Positions 1-10,877 of a stretch of DNA of 64,000 nucleotides are shown one piece after another. The notes beneath the pieces are model-generated. The model saw nothing but the letters and a program-made list of their open reading frames with translations. It was not told the DNA's origin and did no database searches. The position numbers and the translations under genes were made by a program. How positions within the stretch are numbered: the stretch's first letter is position 1; every line of letters begins with the position of its first letter. Source of the stretch: Serpula lacrymans var. lacrymans S7.9. Taxonomy: Eukaryota; Basidiomycota; Agaricomycetes; Boletales; Serpulaceae. The stretch covers positions 310,001 through 374,000 of the forward strand of contig NW_006763299.1 of assembly GCF_000218685.1 (NCBI RefSeq), written 5' to 3'.

Positions 1-1406
1 ATTTCAATTCTTACGCATCTAGAATAACGGGAGATACAATCGTCGGAATTCTGCTCGCAGCGCCGGTTACACGCTACAACCAAAGAGACTGGGCAGCTTT
101 ATCATTTTGTGTTGCATTGCAGCCCAGATTTATGATCGGAAACACCACACAAACACCCATCACCGCGATAGGCTTCTTCCACGACTGAAATCTGAATCTT
201 CAAAAATGGCGAGGACGTTACGGCTGTGTTACTGGGTAGTGACACGTGGCAGACACTCTATTGATAAATTTCGTAGCATCACTGGTGTGCCATAATGGCT
301 AATATAGATATGGGGCTCCTTGTTCTGCATTTTTCTCGTTGTCCATTCGGGCAGAATTCTCATGGTTATGACATAAGATTTGTGGATTATAATATCGTGT
401 AAGTAGTCAAAATATACATTTAGTTTCGAGCGCTTTGAAAGAAGCATAGCTAATAGTGTACCATCAAGTCATATCACGTTCAGACGATGCTTCCTATGGC
501 AAACTGAAGGTGCTTCTTATGCCGGACCCTAGTTTGGTCCTTGTCGTATTTCTATGGAGCTTTTCCACATCGAAGCCGCCGGTTTATGGCCTCCCTAGGC
601 GTAGCCTGTGATAGAAATTTTGAACAGAAAGAAGGGAAAAACCACCAGGCGAGCTTCGTTCTCGAAAACATGACTGAGGACCCGAGCTGCTCGATCATCG
701 AATTTCCACGGAGCTCAAAGCCAGATCCAATAGATGAGCTTATCAACGGCGAACTCTTCTGTCAGGATAAAACAAGTGAATGTATTTACCAATCCACTCA
801 CGTCAGAAGTCAAGGAGTAAGGGCTCCGACACTAGTCTGCCTCGCGGCGTGCCTCCTGGCTGGAGCAACAAACTTACCACGGCTTGGAATTAAGCCAAAT
901 GGGCCAGAGCCATATTCTTGCGATGGTTGGCTGAAAGCTCCCCACGTTCATCATGTTTCTAGGTACTTTTCTAGATAACAAAGAGACATGCTGCCCAATA
1001 TTATTTTTTTTGATCATTTTTTTTTCCGGCTTGCTCTGATATGGTAATTTCAAAGGGTCTTCGCGAGCGTCAGACTTCAAGTTATACGTTCCTTTCGAAG
1101 CTTGACACCTGTTTGCATCTGTTCCTTCGCAATACATATTGACGTTGCGCGAGGAACCGCAGTGATGCCTCCAAATTGATTCGCAGTGATGGTATAGATG
1201 GTTGCAATAGATATGGAATAAGAGTCAGCGATCATACGGCCTCGAGTGCCTTGCGAAGTCAGGTACGACCAGAAATTCCATTATAACTAGCGGTGGGGCC
1301 CATGTTTTCCAGATTGTAGGGTACGTTAAAAGTTGTATCGAATCTAGGGCCAACAATATATGTCGTCGTCCAATGGTTAGGGCGTGATCCATTGACCTGC
1401 GAAAAG
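1..1406. other. Unresolved region, probably 5' exons of the 1407-2749 gene
   Basis: Several short stretches on the + strand read like coding exons, for example around 660-780, about 825-900 and 1140-1255, and they lie just upstream of a well-supported chain of exons. I could not connect them into one frame: stops interrupt each candidate and no convincing start was found. They may be 5' exons of that gene, with part missing beyond the left edge, or a decayed copy. The reading frame open from 541 to 978 has no ATG at its start and only part of it looks coding. Confidence 0.3.
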
Positions 1407-2749
1407 GGCACTTCGGCGGCTTGAGTGGACGGTATTATTAGATGTAGCGAGAACGTGGAATATTCGGTGGCCGCTCGTAAAGTCTCAGAAAGAAAGAACC
1501 GCATACATTTTCCCTGGGATCGTTGAGGAGGGTGGCGGCGCCGCTCGCCCCAGCGTGAGCTTCTGATCGGAACATGTATGTATTCGCCCCAAAGATTTCC
1601 ACTGGTGGAAGTCCGTGACAGCACCAACATGATGGTTACCGTAGCTTCGGATTCGATGAGAAGATGTTGATCGTACGGTTTTGTGACTCCGTTCTCTTTT
1701 TTTTTGCGTACAGGTCTGCAGCAGCTCTGACGAAACCGCAACTTTGCACCGCAGTTCGTCCTGCACCGATATGAACCAAGACGAACTTGCACAAGGCTGC
1801 CAACTTGAAGCACCTCCTGTACAACGCGAAAAGTGATCCAATACTGGTGGGGCTAAAACAGTTACTGCCATCATCAATATCAGGCTTAACGTCACCGATC
1901 TGGATACTCAACTGGTGTTGTTCCGCTATCATGATGGTCGTTTGGTTATATCATGGCATCAGGGCAGCATGGGTATACTGCTTCTGAGCGGCGGCGTCTA
2001 GTCTCTGCCTGTGAAGTGATATGATAGGTTCAGCCCAGAGAAAAACAAGCATGCATGTCGTTTTCTTTCAGGTTACCCTGACAGTGATGGAAAACGAGAC
2101 AGTGACCGGTGTCTTACCGAGACGACGATCACCATGAGTGATCCACCGACGTCGGACCGGCCCGGGCCCTTGCAGAATATGCAACTTTTTTCTTCTACTT
2201 CCTCTCGCCTAGTCAACCGGCGGCCTGCCAGTATCAATGGTAGCGGGACAGCAGCGAGATGTCGTCTTTGTTTTCTCTTCAGGTTTAGTTTGTGTTACGA
2301 TACGCCAGTGGTTCGTGCGGCATCGTGCCAGTAGGTAAACACGACTCGGATGGGCGTCTAGATCCGGTCAATTCAGTCACAGCCTTGCCGTGTTCAATAT
2401 GAAACCTGAGAAATTTATCTGTCGATCGAAGACGAGGAGCCCGAAGACGAGGAGCGCTATGAGAGGGAATACGTTATCGGAACCGTTTCGTGAATTTTGA
2501 CCGACCGTGTCGAAGGCAGCAATGCGTGTATGCCGAGGGACTGCCGGTAGTAACCGTCTATCTGGACAAGAACAACGAGTCACCATCGTAAGTCGTGAGA
2601 CTAGCACCACAGTAAACACAGGGCAAGAATTTGATTGCAGGGGATACAAGGAGATAAGTTGTGATTTTCCTGGGTATACAATGATAGTAGACACGTTTCA
2701 ATTTGATACGACATTAGATAGCAGTGAGCGACAGTATTCAAAAAAATAG
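1407..2749 (+). CDS. Unknown multi-exon protein, C-terminal part
   Basis: I do not recognise this protein. Ten exons join in one frame: 1407-1431, 1489-1554, 1622-1672, 1714-1832, 1884-1972, 2072-2239, 2283-2330, 2411-2472, 2520-2587, 2641-2749, ending in TAG. All introns are GT-AG with matching phases, which is strong evidence of a real gene, although no long open frame is visible. The encoded 268-residue stretch is hydrophilic, with an acidic run made of two near-identical EDEE units (2427-2455), and has no obvious membrane segment, signal peptide or catalytic motif. The 5' end is not resolved and may lie in 1-1406 or beyond the window. It converges on the gene ending at 2927. Function should not be inferred without a profile search. 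Confidence 0.55.
2427..2455 (+). repeat. Two 14-bp direct repeats inside a coding exon
   Basis: The 14-mer CGAAGACGAGGAGC occurs at 2427-2440 and 2442-2455. The 15-bp period keeps frame and gives two Glu/Asp-rich five-residue units, consistent with a small in-frame duplication. Confidence 0.7.
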
Positions 2750-2926
2750 AGAATAAAAACTCGAACGGGTGCCAAGATCTGCCCAGCGTTAGCACGGCAC
2801 AAGAATGGTAGCAGGATTCGAAGGTAAGGAGGGTAGTAGCTTTAGGAAAGATCATCAAGAAGACCAACAAGGAAGGTGAAAACCAAGATTTAAACAAGAT
2901 ATTGATGGTGAGCGGCAATAAGCCTT

Positions 2927-4388
2927 TCAAAAAATCGATCGACGAAGACGAAAGTGCGGTTGCCAACTTCCTTGTGATATATGATGGAGGCTGACTAGCA
3001 TAAGATCTTCCAACTTGATATAGTTCGCGCCCACGCGGAAGCGCTTGTCAGAATCGTCTTCCATCCGTTTGGTATGGTTATCCTTTACGCATAACGTAAG
3101 TCAATGAGAGATGTGATGGATCTGAAAATACCAACCTCTATGAATCGCGAGACACATTTGGCAATATTTTTAGCCAACTTGGCTTTGGTAATGGGGCCCT
3201 TGGGATTTTTGAAATCCTTCGTCGGAATTTGCCTACTCCACGGCGCATAACAGGGCCACTTGATACAAGTTTCAGTTAAATGAAAGCTCCTCGACGACCA
3301 CGTAATATAACACACACCTGGATCCTGATAGAGACGGATGGGCCACAATTTTCAAACATCAGTTCATCCTTTCCAAGCAGGTGCTTGGTGCGTTGTCTTA
3401 GGGCATCGTCTAGAGAGATACCCCATTCGTATGGATTCTCAACCATGAAGATGATCGGCTCAAAAAGACTGGCATGTTTGATATACCGGTCTTGATCAGC
3501 CTGGGTATGCGGCTTATAAATTGGTTGAGGGATAAAGATGCTGATTCCTGTCGCAATGTGTCGAACGGCCTGCAACGGTAGATTCTTCCAAAGATCGATA
3601 TGTGCCCTAGACATTTCACGATCTTCATCCGCACCCTGTGAGAACGGTCAATAATCTGTTCAATTTTAGAAGATAGATGAACGAACCGGAAAGTCATGAG
3701 AAGAAGAGGACATGGACGGTGAAGCCGACAGGGCAAAGGAAAAATCACGAGGACTGGCCGCCGAAGCAGGCGACAGGGAATAACGAAGGCTGTCAGATGG
3801 TTTCATCGACTGATAAGAGAAAAAAATAAAGATGAGGACATGGCAATGGCAATAATATTGGAATGACAACACCCACAAGTGACGACATTGGCGCGTGGAG
3901 TTGTTGGCCGTTGGGTGACATTGGTGACATTGCAACCTGCGGGTAACTATTGCACAGATTTTCTGGAGTGAAGAGATATATCTGTGGATCTGTGGAGGAC
4001 GTCTGAGGACTCGGGAAGCCATATGTCGCAGTGTTATTTGTATTTATGGGTGGAAGGGAAGGCTTGTTGGCCTCGAAGACGACAGAGTGGTTGTCGATTG
4101 GAGGGTAATGGTGGGAAACCAATGAGTCATCGATCCAATGTTGAAAGGATTGATCGATGTGTTGTAGATCAGACGGCTCCGACTCGTTGAAACCAGTGTA
4201 CTGTCAAAGGACTTTAGGATGAGCAACACATACAACAGGCAACGCCTCACATGTTGCCCTGATGGATGTGATACCATAGGTCCACCTTGAGCGGATTGAT
4301 AGTTGTCACTGCCGTCACCTGCGCCTTGTCCCGCCACAGGCGACCAAGCTGAACAGTAATCATAGCCCAAGTTTGATCTAGCAGACAT
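2927..4388 (-). CDS. Uncharacterised basidiomycete protein with conserved C-terminal domain
   Basis: Six exons join to 393 residues: complement of 2927-3082, 3136-3258, 3318-3635, 3687-3809, 3877-4200, 4251-4388. The first half (about residues 1-195) is Ser/Pro/Asn-rich and probably disordered. The second half is a compact domain with a WKNLPLQAVRHIATGI stretch, a PWSRQIPTKDF motif and a C-terminal segment LVSLHHISQGSWQPHFRL. From memory these three motifs recur together in hypothetical proteins of mushrooms; no function is known to me. The start is the ATG at 4388; an upstream frame to 4559 has no supporting signal. It diverges from LEO1 with 876 bp between starts and converges with the unknown gene ending at 2749. 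No membrane segment or known catalytic motif is visible. Confidence 0.72.
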
Positions 4389-5264
4389 GATCGGTGAGTG
4401 AGTGATGGTAGACAGGAAAGAGGAGCGAGCTGACTGTGAATAGGGCATTTGGGTGGTAGTATTTATACGACGGAGGTATGGACCCTCTACTAAATAATGA
4501 TGTAGCTGAGGTATCAAAAGGGAAATGGGAGACGTCGGGGAGAGGACTATATAACACACTACAGGAAGTTGCTGTACTTGGAGGGGGGCCTGTTCGGGAG
4601 AAATATCACGTCGAAGAGACTTCTATCGGATATAACTGACACAACATAAGAGCGCCCACGAAATGACTATAATTGCGGAAAGCTACGCATTTCCAACAGC
4701 TGTGTGACGGAATGCTGCATGTACAGGGATCGTGAGCATCTGGTATTAGTTGTGAGTCACATGCAAGCCACCACGGACATATACTTTGCGTTGTGTTTGA
4801 ACAGGGCGACCGAAAACATACCAAGCTGCGGGAATATTGTGAGGTTCCTTGGAATATTCTTTGCACGGCCAATGATTGAATTCGAGCCACGGAGGGTGTA
4901 CTGCCAGGGCACAGGTGTACTATGGAAGTTCCTGCTGAATGCAGACGCGTCATCTTCAAAAGGAAGGTCGTTTGCACTTTCACGGCTGATTATTGACGAG
5001 CCAGAGATATTGGCTCGTCTGGCCCTCGACATGTTACTGCGATTCCAAAATATATGTATTCGGCATTGAATCAGGATGGAGATTGTCAAGATAACGCAGG
5101 ACGAGAGATTAATTGACAGTCAAGCGTCAGTGTCAGTGACGGAGATATTATTGTTGAACGGTGTGGCTGTCCCGGAGACGCCGCTGGGTTCAGCAATCGG
5201 CTCCCACGTTATTGCTCAGTGCACTCTTTGCCAGTACAGTACCGCCGTCCAAACTCAAGTTGAC
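4389..5264. promoter_or_regulatory. Divergent upstream region of the 2927-4388 gene and LEO1
   Basis: This 876-bp stretch separates two start codons facing away from each other. It contains overlapping open frames on both strands (4606-5089) that lack introns, family resemblance or credible starts, so I treat it as promoter and 5' UTR DNA. No clear TATA box or repeat was recognised. Confidence 0.5.
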
Positions 5265-7055
5265 ATGTCGTCGTTAGCAGGTGCTTTGGTACCTCCCGAT
5301 AGCTATTCCTACAGTCACAATATCGCCGCGAGCCCTTCTGAGGAGAAATTCAATGTGGATGATGATGTCCTCATGAATCCTCCAGACACCGATGTCGTTC
5401 CAAAAGAAGAGTTCCATCAACGCACCAGTCAAGCGGCCGACAACGGCGACGAGGAAATGGAGGACCTCTTTGGGAACGACGAAGAGCCTGACGATGCAAA
5501 AGTAAACCGCACCCTTGTCAAATCCGAGAGGTATGAGTCATTTGCTATCCCGCTACTCTCTGTCTTGGGGATTAGTCCTTATTTCGATTTATTGCAAGTA
5601 TCGGCCCCCTTTCTCCCGGGGAATCAGGCTCAGATTCAGAGGAGCTGTCTCAAGCGGAAAGGGATCGCCGAAAGGCATTGGAATATGCTGAGCCTGAAGA
5701 GCCTGCGACTCTTGTCGAACACCCTCAAGAGGCAAATGTATCCATACCCAACATCCCTGTTCCTCGTACCTCAGACGGTGATGTAAGAATTCCCCTCTGT
5801 GATTTTACGTGACGTGACCTTATCAACGTAGCATTGGGTCATACGCATGCCAAATTTCGTCAAAGTCGACTCGAAACCTTTTCACCCTGATACTTACATT
5901 GGCCCGGAGCATGAAGACGAAGAAGCACACCATGCCGAAACGATACGTGAAAAAAGTATGACTATCAAGTTAAAAGTCGAAAACACAGTCAGGTGGAAAT
6001 GGGATAAAGACGAATTTGAACAAGATGTATGCAAATTTCCTATCTATTACGTGCTCGTTATTAAGATACCCGCCCAGAAAAAGCAATCAAACAGTCGCGT
6101 TATTCGCTGGTCGGATGGCACCCTCAGCCTCCGCTTGGGCAAGGAACTTTTCGATATCAATCAAACCGTTGACACCTCTGCCGGTGTAGCCCGGACGTCA
6201 CTTGGAGGCTCTCAAGCGTCACAAAGTTCTCTTGCGCCTTCACAACAATCAGCATCCGGATCAAAGTCACAAGGCTTAACATATCTCGTGGCGCAGCATA
6301 AACGCTCTGAGTTATTACAAGCCGAAGCCGTCATAACAGGCTATATGAGTCTCAGGCCAACCGGCATGCAATCCGAAACGCACCGAATGCTTGTGCGCGC
6401 AGTAGGACAGAAACATAATAAGGTGGCCCGCCTGCGCATGGCTCCCGATCCAACCATGGATCCAGAACGGGAAAAGATGGAGCTGATCAAGTTATCGGCA
6501 AAGAAATCAAAGAAGAAGGCTGACGATGCTGGATTTGGAGGTCGTAGAAGGCGAACTGGTTATACCAGGAAGAGAGCCGGACATGACGTTTGGTCTGACG
6601 ATGAGGACGAACATGAGGCAGAATATGCTGAGGAAGACGACGACATGGCTGCTTCTAGAGGCGCCAAGCGAAGAGTGGAAGATGATAAGAAAAAAGGCCC
6701 CGGAGATTATCAAGAAGACGATTTCGTCGTGGCAGATGACTCCGATGAAGACGCGGAATATGCTGGAGCAGCAAAAGCCAAGCGCAGGCAAAGACGCGAT
6801 GAAGAGGATCCTGAAGAAGATCCACTGGATCAGCTAGACGCAAAAATAAGCCAACAGCAGGAATCCGAGCGTAAGCGGAAACACCGAAATTCAGGCGAAG
6901 GCGCGGGCCAAGACGAAGATAATGCTGGCGGAGAAGAAATGGATGTAGAAAGTGAAGAGGAAGAAGAGGAAGAGCAGTACAAGGTACGCAGAGCAGGGAC
7001 TGGCGCACGAAAGAAAAGGGCCATAGACTTTGACGATGACGAGGATGAAGATTAG
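5265..7055 (+). CDS. LEO1: RNA polymerase II-associated protein Leo1 (Paf1 complex)
   Basis: Four exons (5265-5530, 5599-5782, 5832-6026, 6078-7055) give 540 residues. Leo1 is a Paf1-complex subunit that rides with elongating RNA polymerase II in the nucleus and supports histone H2B ubiquitination and H3 methylation. The Leo1 core is visible from about residue 138 (IPNIPVPRT, then HWVIRMPNFVKV and RWKWD) through the SNSRVIRWSDGT strand to about residue 300. A strongly acidic N-terminus and a long acidic/basic C-terminal tail ending in a DDDEDED run are typical of the family. The ATG at 5265 is chosen because upstream in-frame codons from 5076 show no conservation. The last intron (6027-6077) is 51 nt, stop-free and in frame, so its retention would insert 17 residues. 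The 3' end lies 58 bp from that of the converging ataxin-10 gene. Confidence 0.93.
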
Positions 7056-7113
7056 ATTGATTTCCATATTTTCTTGTTGTATTCTTGTATCTAGTTTTCA
7101 CATTGTACCACTC

Positions 7114-9230
7114 TCATTTGCGCGTAACACCTGCTTTTTCTCTAAGTACACCGTTTTCATCCCATTCTGCTGAAGGCTGGATACTGTTGACCACAGCCTG
7201 ATTTTCTGCATTCCCTTCTAGTAGATTGTGTAAAGTAAGAATCGCATGTTCGCGGAGGTCTTCGGGGGGCAGCATATTAATCAAGAACCCGATGAAGAAA
7301 ATGACTCAGAAGTACGTACAAGGATTTCTGTCATCAACCACACATAGATTCATGATCACAGGAATACCGCCCCGAATTCTAATACAGTTCTGGATTGCTA
7401 TATTCCCGTGACACAAAATACCCAGTAAGCGGACAAGATCGCGTTTCAAGTAAGAGAAACCAATCGTGTCTACTGCGGGCAACGAAGGCGCATTTTCCAC
7501 AGAAGTAGTTGGCATCGCTTTCCCAAAATTGATACGGGGAAGGAATCGATCTAGTAGCTGGAGTAGTTCTGGGGTTTGAGGGATCCAGATTAATACGGCC
7601 CAAAACGGAACGGCCTATAAGAACAAATGAAAAAGTACTTGCCTACTAAACTCTCCGACAAATTCTCACCGATCGGCGATCGAGCGTTATTGAAGGCACC
7701 CTGTAAGTCATCCTCCGACATCCTATCCATTCTCACAGCTTCCGAGGACAACGTTATGGTGACTATGCACTGCGTTACTAGTACGAGTGCTTCGCAGACT
7801 TTTGGTAATAACAAATCAAGTTCCTGCGGTGGTCCCTCAGTTCTACTTTCCGACACATCAGACAAGCTGGAACCAAGAGCCCGTTTAATTGACTGCCGGG
7901 CATAGGTCGACAACCCGAAAAATCGGGTAGAAAGCATAGGACATAATTGGGCGTGTATCGATGGGGAGTGCGATGACTGCAGATGTGAGTCCAGGAGTTT
8001 CAGAAGCGTAGTCTGGTGAGGAGCGATTATTTCCCCCGAACTGTCGTGTAGCATATAGTATGAGTATTTACTATTTGCATACTCAAGGTAACAGGCTTAC
8101 ACGGACAATCGGTCATATAAATCTGGTGCAAACCCCTGGTCAAAGAGATGAGCAAAGAGGTGATAGCTGCACAACCGTTATGTCAGTAAGGCACACAGAA
8201 GGATGCAAAGAAGACATGCCCGTAATCGAACGCTTTGGCATCGTCGCTCATTTCCTCCGCATCATACAATGTGACCATACGGTCTAGTAGGGATATACAT
8301 ATTCGTGCACCGACCGACGTGTCAGTAAATTTGACACTTGCAGACCATCAGACTCTTGCCACAAGAAACATCAGATATTCGATTACATACGATCTCTGTT
8401 TATTTTCGTGTATACAGTTCACTATGAGCACCAAAGTGTATAGAACAGTCCGTGGATCAGGAGAGGCGATCAATCGCCTTTTGCAGCCAAACACGAAAGT
8501 ATGCCATCAGAAGAGTTCGAATTTTGACAGGCAAATGTGACTCACGTGAGGATACCCTGTTCTTCCGGAAGATTCGTGTAGCAGTTCCAGAAAGTGGTTA
8601 TAAGTTCCTCGTTGCCAGTTACTATGTTGGAGAGCGCTTGCACTAGTATTCGAGTCACAGGAAAAGCTGCGCTGATATTAGTTTTGATATACCCGAAAGA
8701 GCGAGAAGATGAAGTTCACTTTTGACCTCCTGTATCGCAGCCCATGATGTGTATCTATGGATTGAACTTCTGATTTGCGGTTCAGCCTGGCTACAGGCAT
8801 GGTGAGCTTGCCTCTGCCGAACTGCATGATTACTCACTATGCTTTTTGTTGATTATGCGGGACCCCAGCTACAAGATTCCTGGTAAACCTTGCTGTGCTC
8901 GGTATCAGGCATAACATATTGGCTTCGTATTCATCAGTTGACAGGTTTGATGCTATGAATGTCCACAGTCGATCTGATATAGACCATATTGAAGGTTGCT
9001 CTACGCCCATGCTCTGTCTGCTTCCGATGTCTGCAGTATCAGTTGATTGATACAATGCAGCTTCATTATGAGACTCGCCTAAGATCTTCATCTGTTGCCA
9101 GCTCGTTCGCAATCTCATCAAGCTCTCCAAGCAGAGACGTCAGGTGGCCTTGTTTAGCAAATGCCCCATTTGCGTCAAGAAAAGCTGCGCCTGCATTACA
9201 GAAACGAGTGTTTCGAGAGCTAGGTTTCAT
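7114..9230 (-). CDS. ATXN10: Ataxin-10 homologue (armadillo-like)
   Basis: Ten exons join to about 520 residues: complement of 7114-7259, 7320-7568, 7670-8040, 8101-8166, 8220-8336, 8391-8477, 8546-8666, 8720-8790, 8838-9020, 9079-9230. The C-terminal ataxin-10 homology domain is clear: a YLKRDLVRLLG segment, then CIRIRGGIPVIMN, DDRNPYLREHAI and LLEGNAENQ. Upstream helical repeats include LVQALSNIVTGNEE and LLDRMVTLYD. Ataxin-10 family proteins are cytoplasmic armadillo-repeat scaffolds; the budding yeast relative is CTR86. Intron 8167-8219 starts with GC (GCATGT) and is required to keep frame. The first intron is less certain: either a GC-AG intron 9021-9078 or a GT-AG variant 9014-9074. The start ATG at 9230 is the first in-frame one after a stop. 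It converges on LEO1 and diverges from VMA12. Confidence 0.85.
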
Positions 9231-9599
9231 GATGAACTTGAAGGGCGCTGCGATCCAACTTGAAGCGGCAATCTCACTGAGTAAACCCGTTATTATAGAC
9301 GATCAGTCGCTTATTCTCTGCAGCTGAAGGCAGCGTGTGTTCTGGCGTATCTTGCCCTGGTTTCAAGTTTATAGCAATCGCGGACGGACACAGCCGTGAA
9401 AATCAGATCATCAGTCACTATTCGTCGCTGCAAAAGTTTGCAGCAAAGGATCGTGGGGATCGTCGACGAAACTCGCAGACGCCGGTTAGCTGTGGCAGCC
9501 ACAGCATTTTCTTGATATCATCACCGCTGATAAAGGCTTCGATAAGGCCTAGCCTGCTCATTGTCTGTACAAGTGACCAGTACAAAGACCATATGCATC
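9231..9599. promoter_or_regulatory. Divergent promoter, ATXN10 / VMA12
   Basis: This 369-bp interval lies between two oppositely oriented start codons. No repeat or RNA gene is visible. Both promoters and 5' UTRs must fit here. Confidence 0.55.
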
Positions 9600-10380
9600 A
9601 TGGGCGGTATTGAAGAGCTAAACATTTCCGTAGAGCCACATCTGATCAAAGTTTTGCAACCACTCCCGTCTCTTTTACCGAGAGCGATTGCTGCCCAACT
9701 GTCACCTTACATCAATGATGCAGAAAAACGCCCCCCTTCCACCCATACAATTCCCTACAGCCTCCTTCTCCAAATCTCACAATGGTCACGGACATCCTCG
9801 GGTCTCGAGGCGCTGCAGAAAAACACCCCGCCTTTGGATCAAGCTTCCTATTCAATGATAGTACTCCTCGCAGGTACACGCACGTCTCCAGAAAAAAGGT
9901 TCCCACCATACGTTTCCAAAGATCCACATACAGAGAGCAAGAGAGCAGCTGACGACAAGAAAGCTATCTCAGCAGTACTCAATGCAGTGCTCAGTGTCGT
10001 AGGATCGGGCTTCGCGACTTGGTGGGCATCAGCACGGACTGGCTGGAGGGTTGAATGGGTACGGTGTGTTTCTAGTATTCTCAGCAGCAGCACTTAAAGC
10101 CTGCCCGCGTTTTTAGAGAGTCCTTTTATCGCTTACCGTTGCACTGGTCGTCGCATTTTCAGAGGTTGTCCTCTACATGATCTGGGATACTCGGCGGATG
10201 AAAAACAAGGACGCTCCCAGTCCACCCGTAGGAGTGCAAAAGAGGGCCAAACACAAGAAGAAAGATGAACCTGTGGAAAGCTCGGAAATTCCAGACAGTT
10301 CTTTCGATGGAACAACATCTCTGGAAACATCAGGCTTACGCCAGCGAGTCATTTTCCCTGGAATCTCTTCTCCTGAATAA
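9600..10380 (+). CDS. VMA12: ER-resident V-ATPase assembly factor Vma12/TMEM199
   Basis: Two exons (9600-10058 and 10117-10380) give 240 residues. Vma12 works in the ER membrane with Vma21 and Vma22 to assemble the V0 sector of the vacuolar H+-ATPase. The soluble N-terminal region contains the family-typical YSLLLQISQW and YSMIVLLAGTRTSPE stretches. Two membrane segments follow: AISAVLNAVLSVVGSGFAT near residue 125 and LLSLTVALVVAFSEVVLYMI near residue 155, the single intron falling between them. The tail is basic (KRAKHKKKDE) and cytosolic by inference. The ATG at 9600 is the first in-frame one. The intron GTACGG..TTTTTAG is canonical. Another V-ATPase gene, VMA10, lies 18 kb away. Confidence 0.88.
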
Positions 10381-10877
10381 TCCTGCAAGCACTCTTTTGT
10401 TGGCATCGGGTCGATGTTATCCCCGGGGCGCAGACTGTGCACGTTTCTGATTAATCTTAATTCAATGCATTCTATAGTACTTTCTTTGGATGACCCATTA
10501 GTTGTTCTACTTTTCAGCAAATGAACGCCCACCCTTGTCACCTCGTGCCGCATTTGGACCCAGGTTACTCTATGAAGTAATGTCTGATTGTGTAGTAGGT
10601 ACATGAATTAAAGACGCTCCACCTTGGTGATGCAATGGAGATCATGTACTTTATACCAGTGTGTGATACTGGATACTGAAGTCATAACAGCCGATAGAAG
10701 GAAGCTTGTCAGCAGCATTGTGAATGGGGACTCGAGTGCAACAGCCAAGCCATGAAAAACATTCTGATGGCTTTGGATAATCAAAGCTCAGCATCCCAAG
10801 TTCCCTCATGGAAGTCGAGGAGCTTTACCGCTGGTACAAACTCGCAACGAGGTGCGGAACTGAAAGGACGCTGTTTA
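10381..10877. other. Intergenic, convergent 3' ends of VMA12 and the BRAP2-like gene
   Basis: This 497-bp interval holds the 3' UTRs of two converging genes. I see no open frame with coding character and no repeat. Confidence 0.5.

Noticed and set aside
541..978. 145-codon open frame on + as a complete gene
   Set aside because: It does not begin with ATG, has no recognisable family and appears to mix coding-like and non-coding sequence; parts of it may be exons in other frames.
4606..5089. Overlapping ORFs on both strands between the first two called genes
   Set aside because: They lie in a divergent promoter region, have no intron signals or similarity, and mirror each other on opposite strands.
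5076..5264. N-terminal extension of LEO1 from an upstream ATG
   Set aside because: The added residues do not resemble Leo1, whereas ATG 5265 opens into the typical acidic N-terminus.
7379..7603. Alternative frame in the ataxin-10 gene starting near 7603
   Set aside because: Using the acceptor at 7569 restores the conserved LLQLLDRFLPRI sequence, while the alternative frame diverges from the family.
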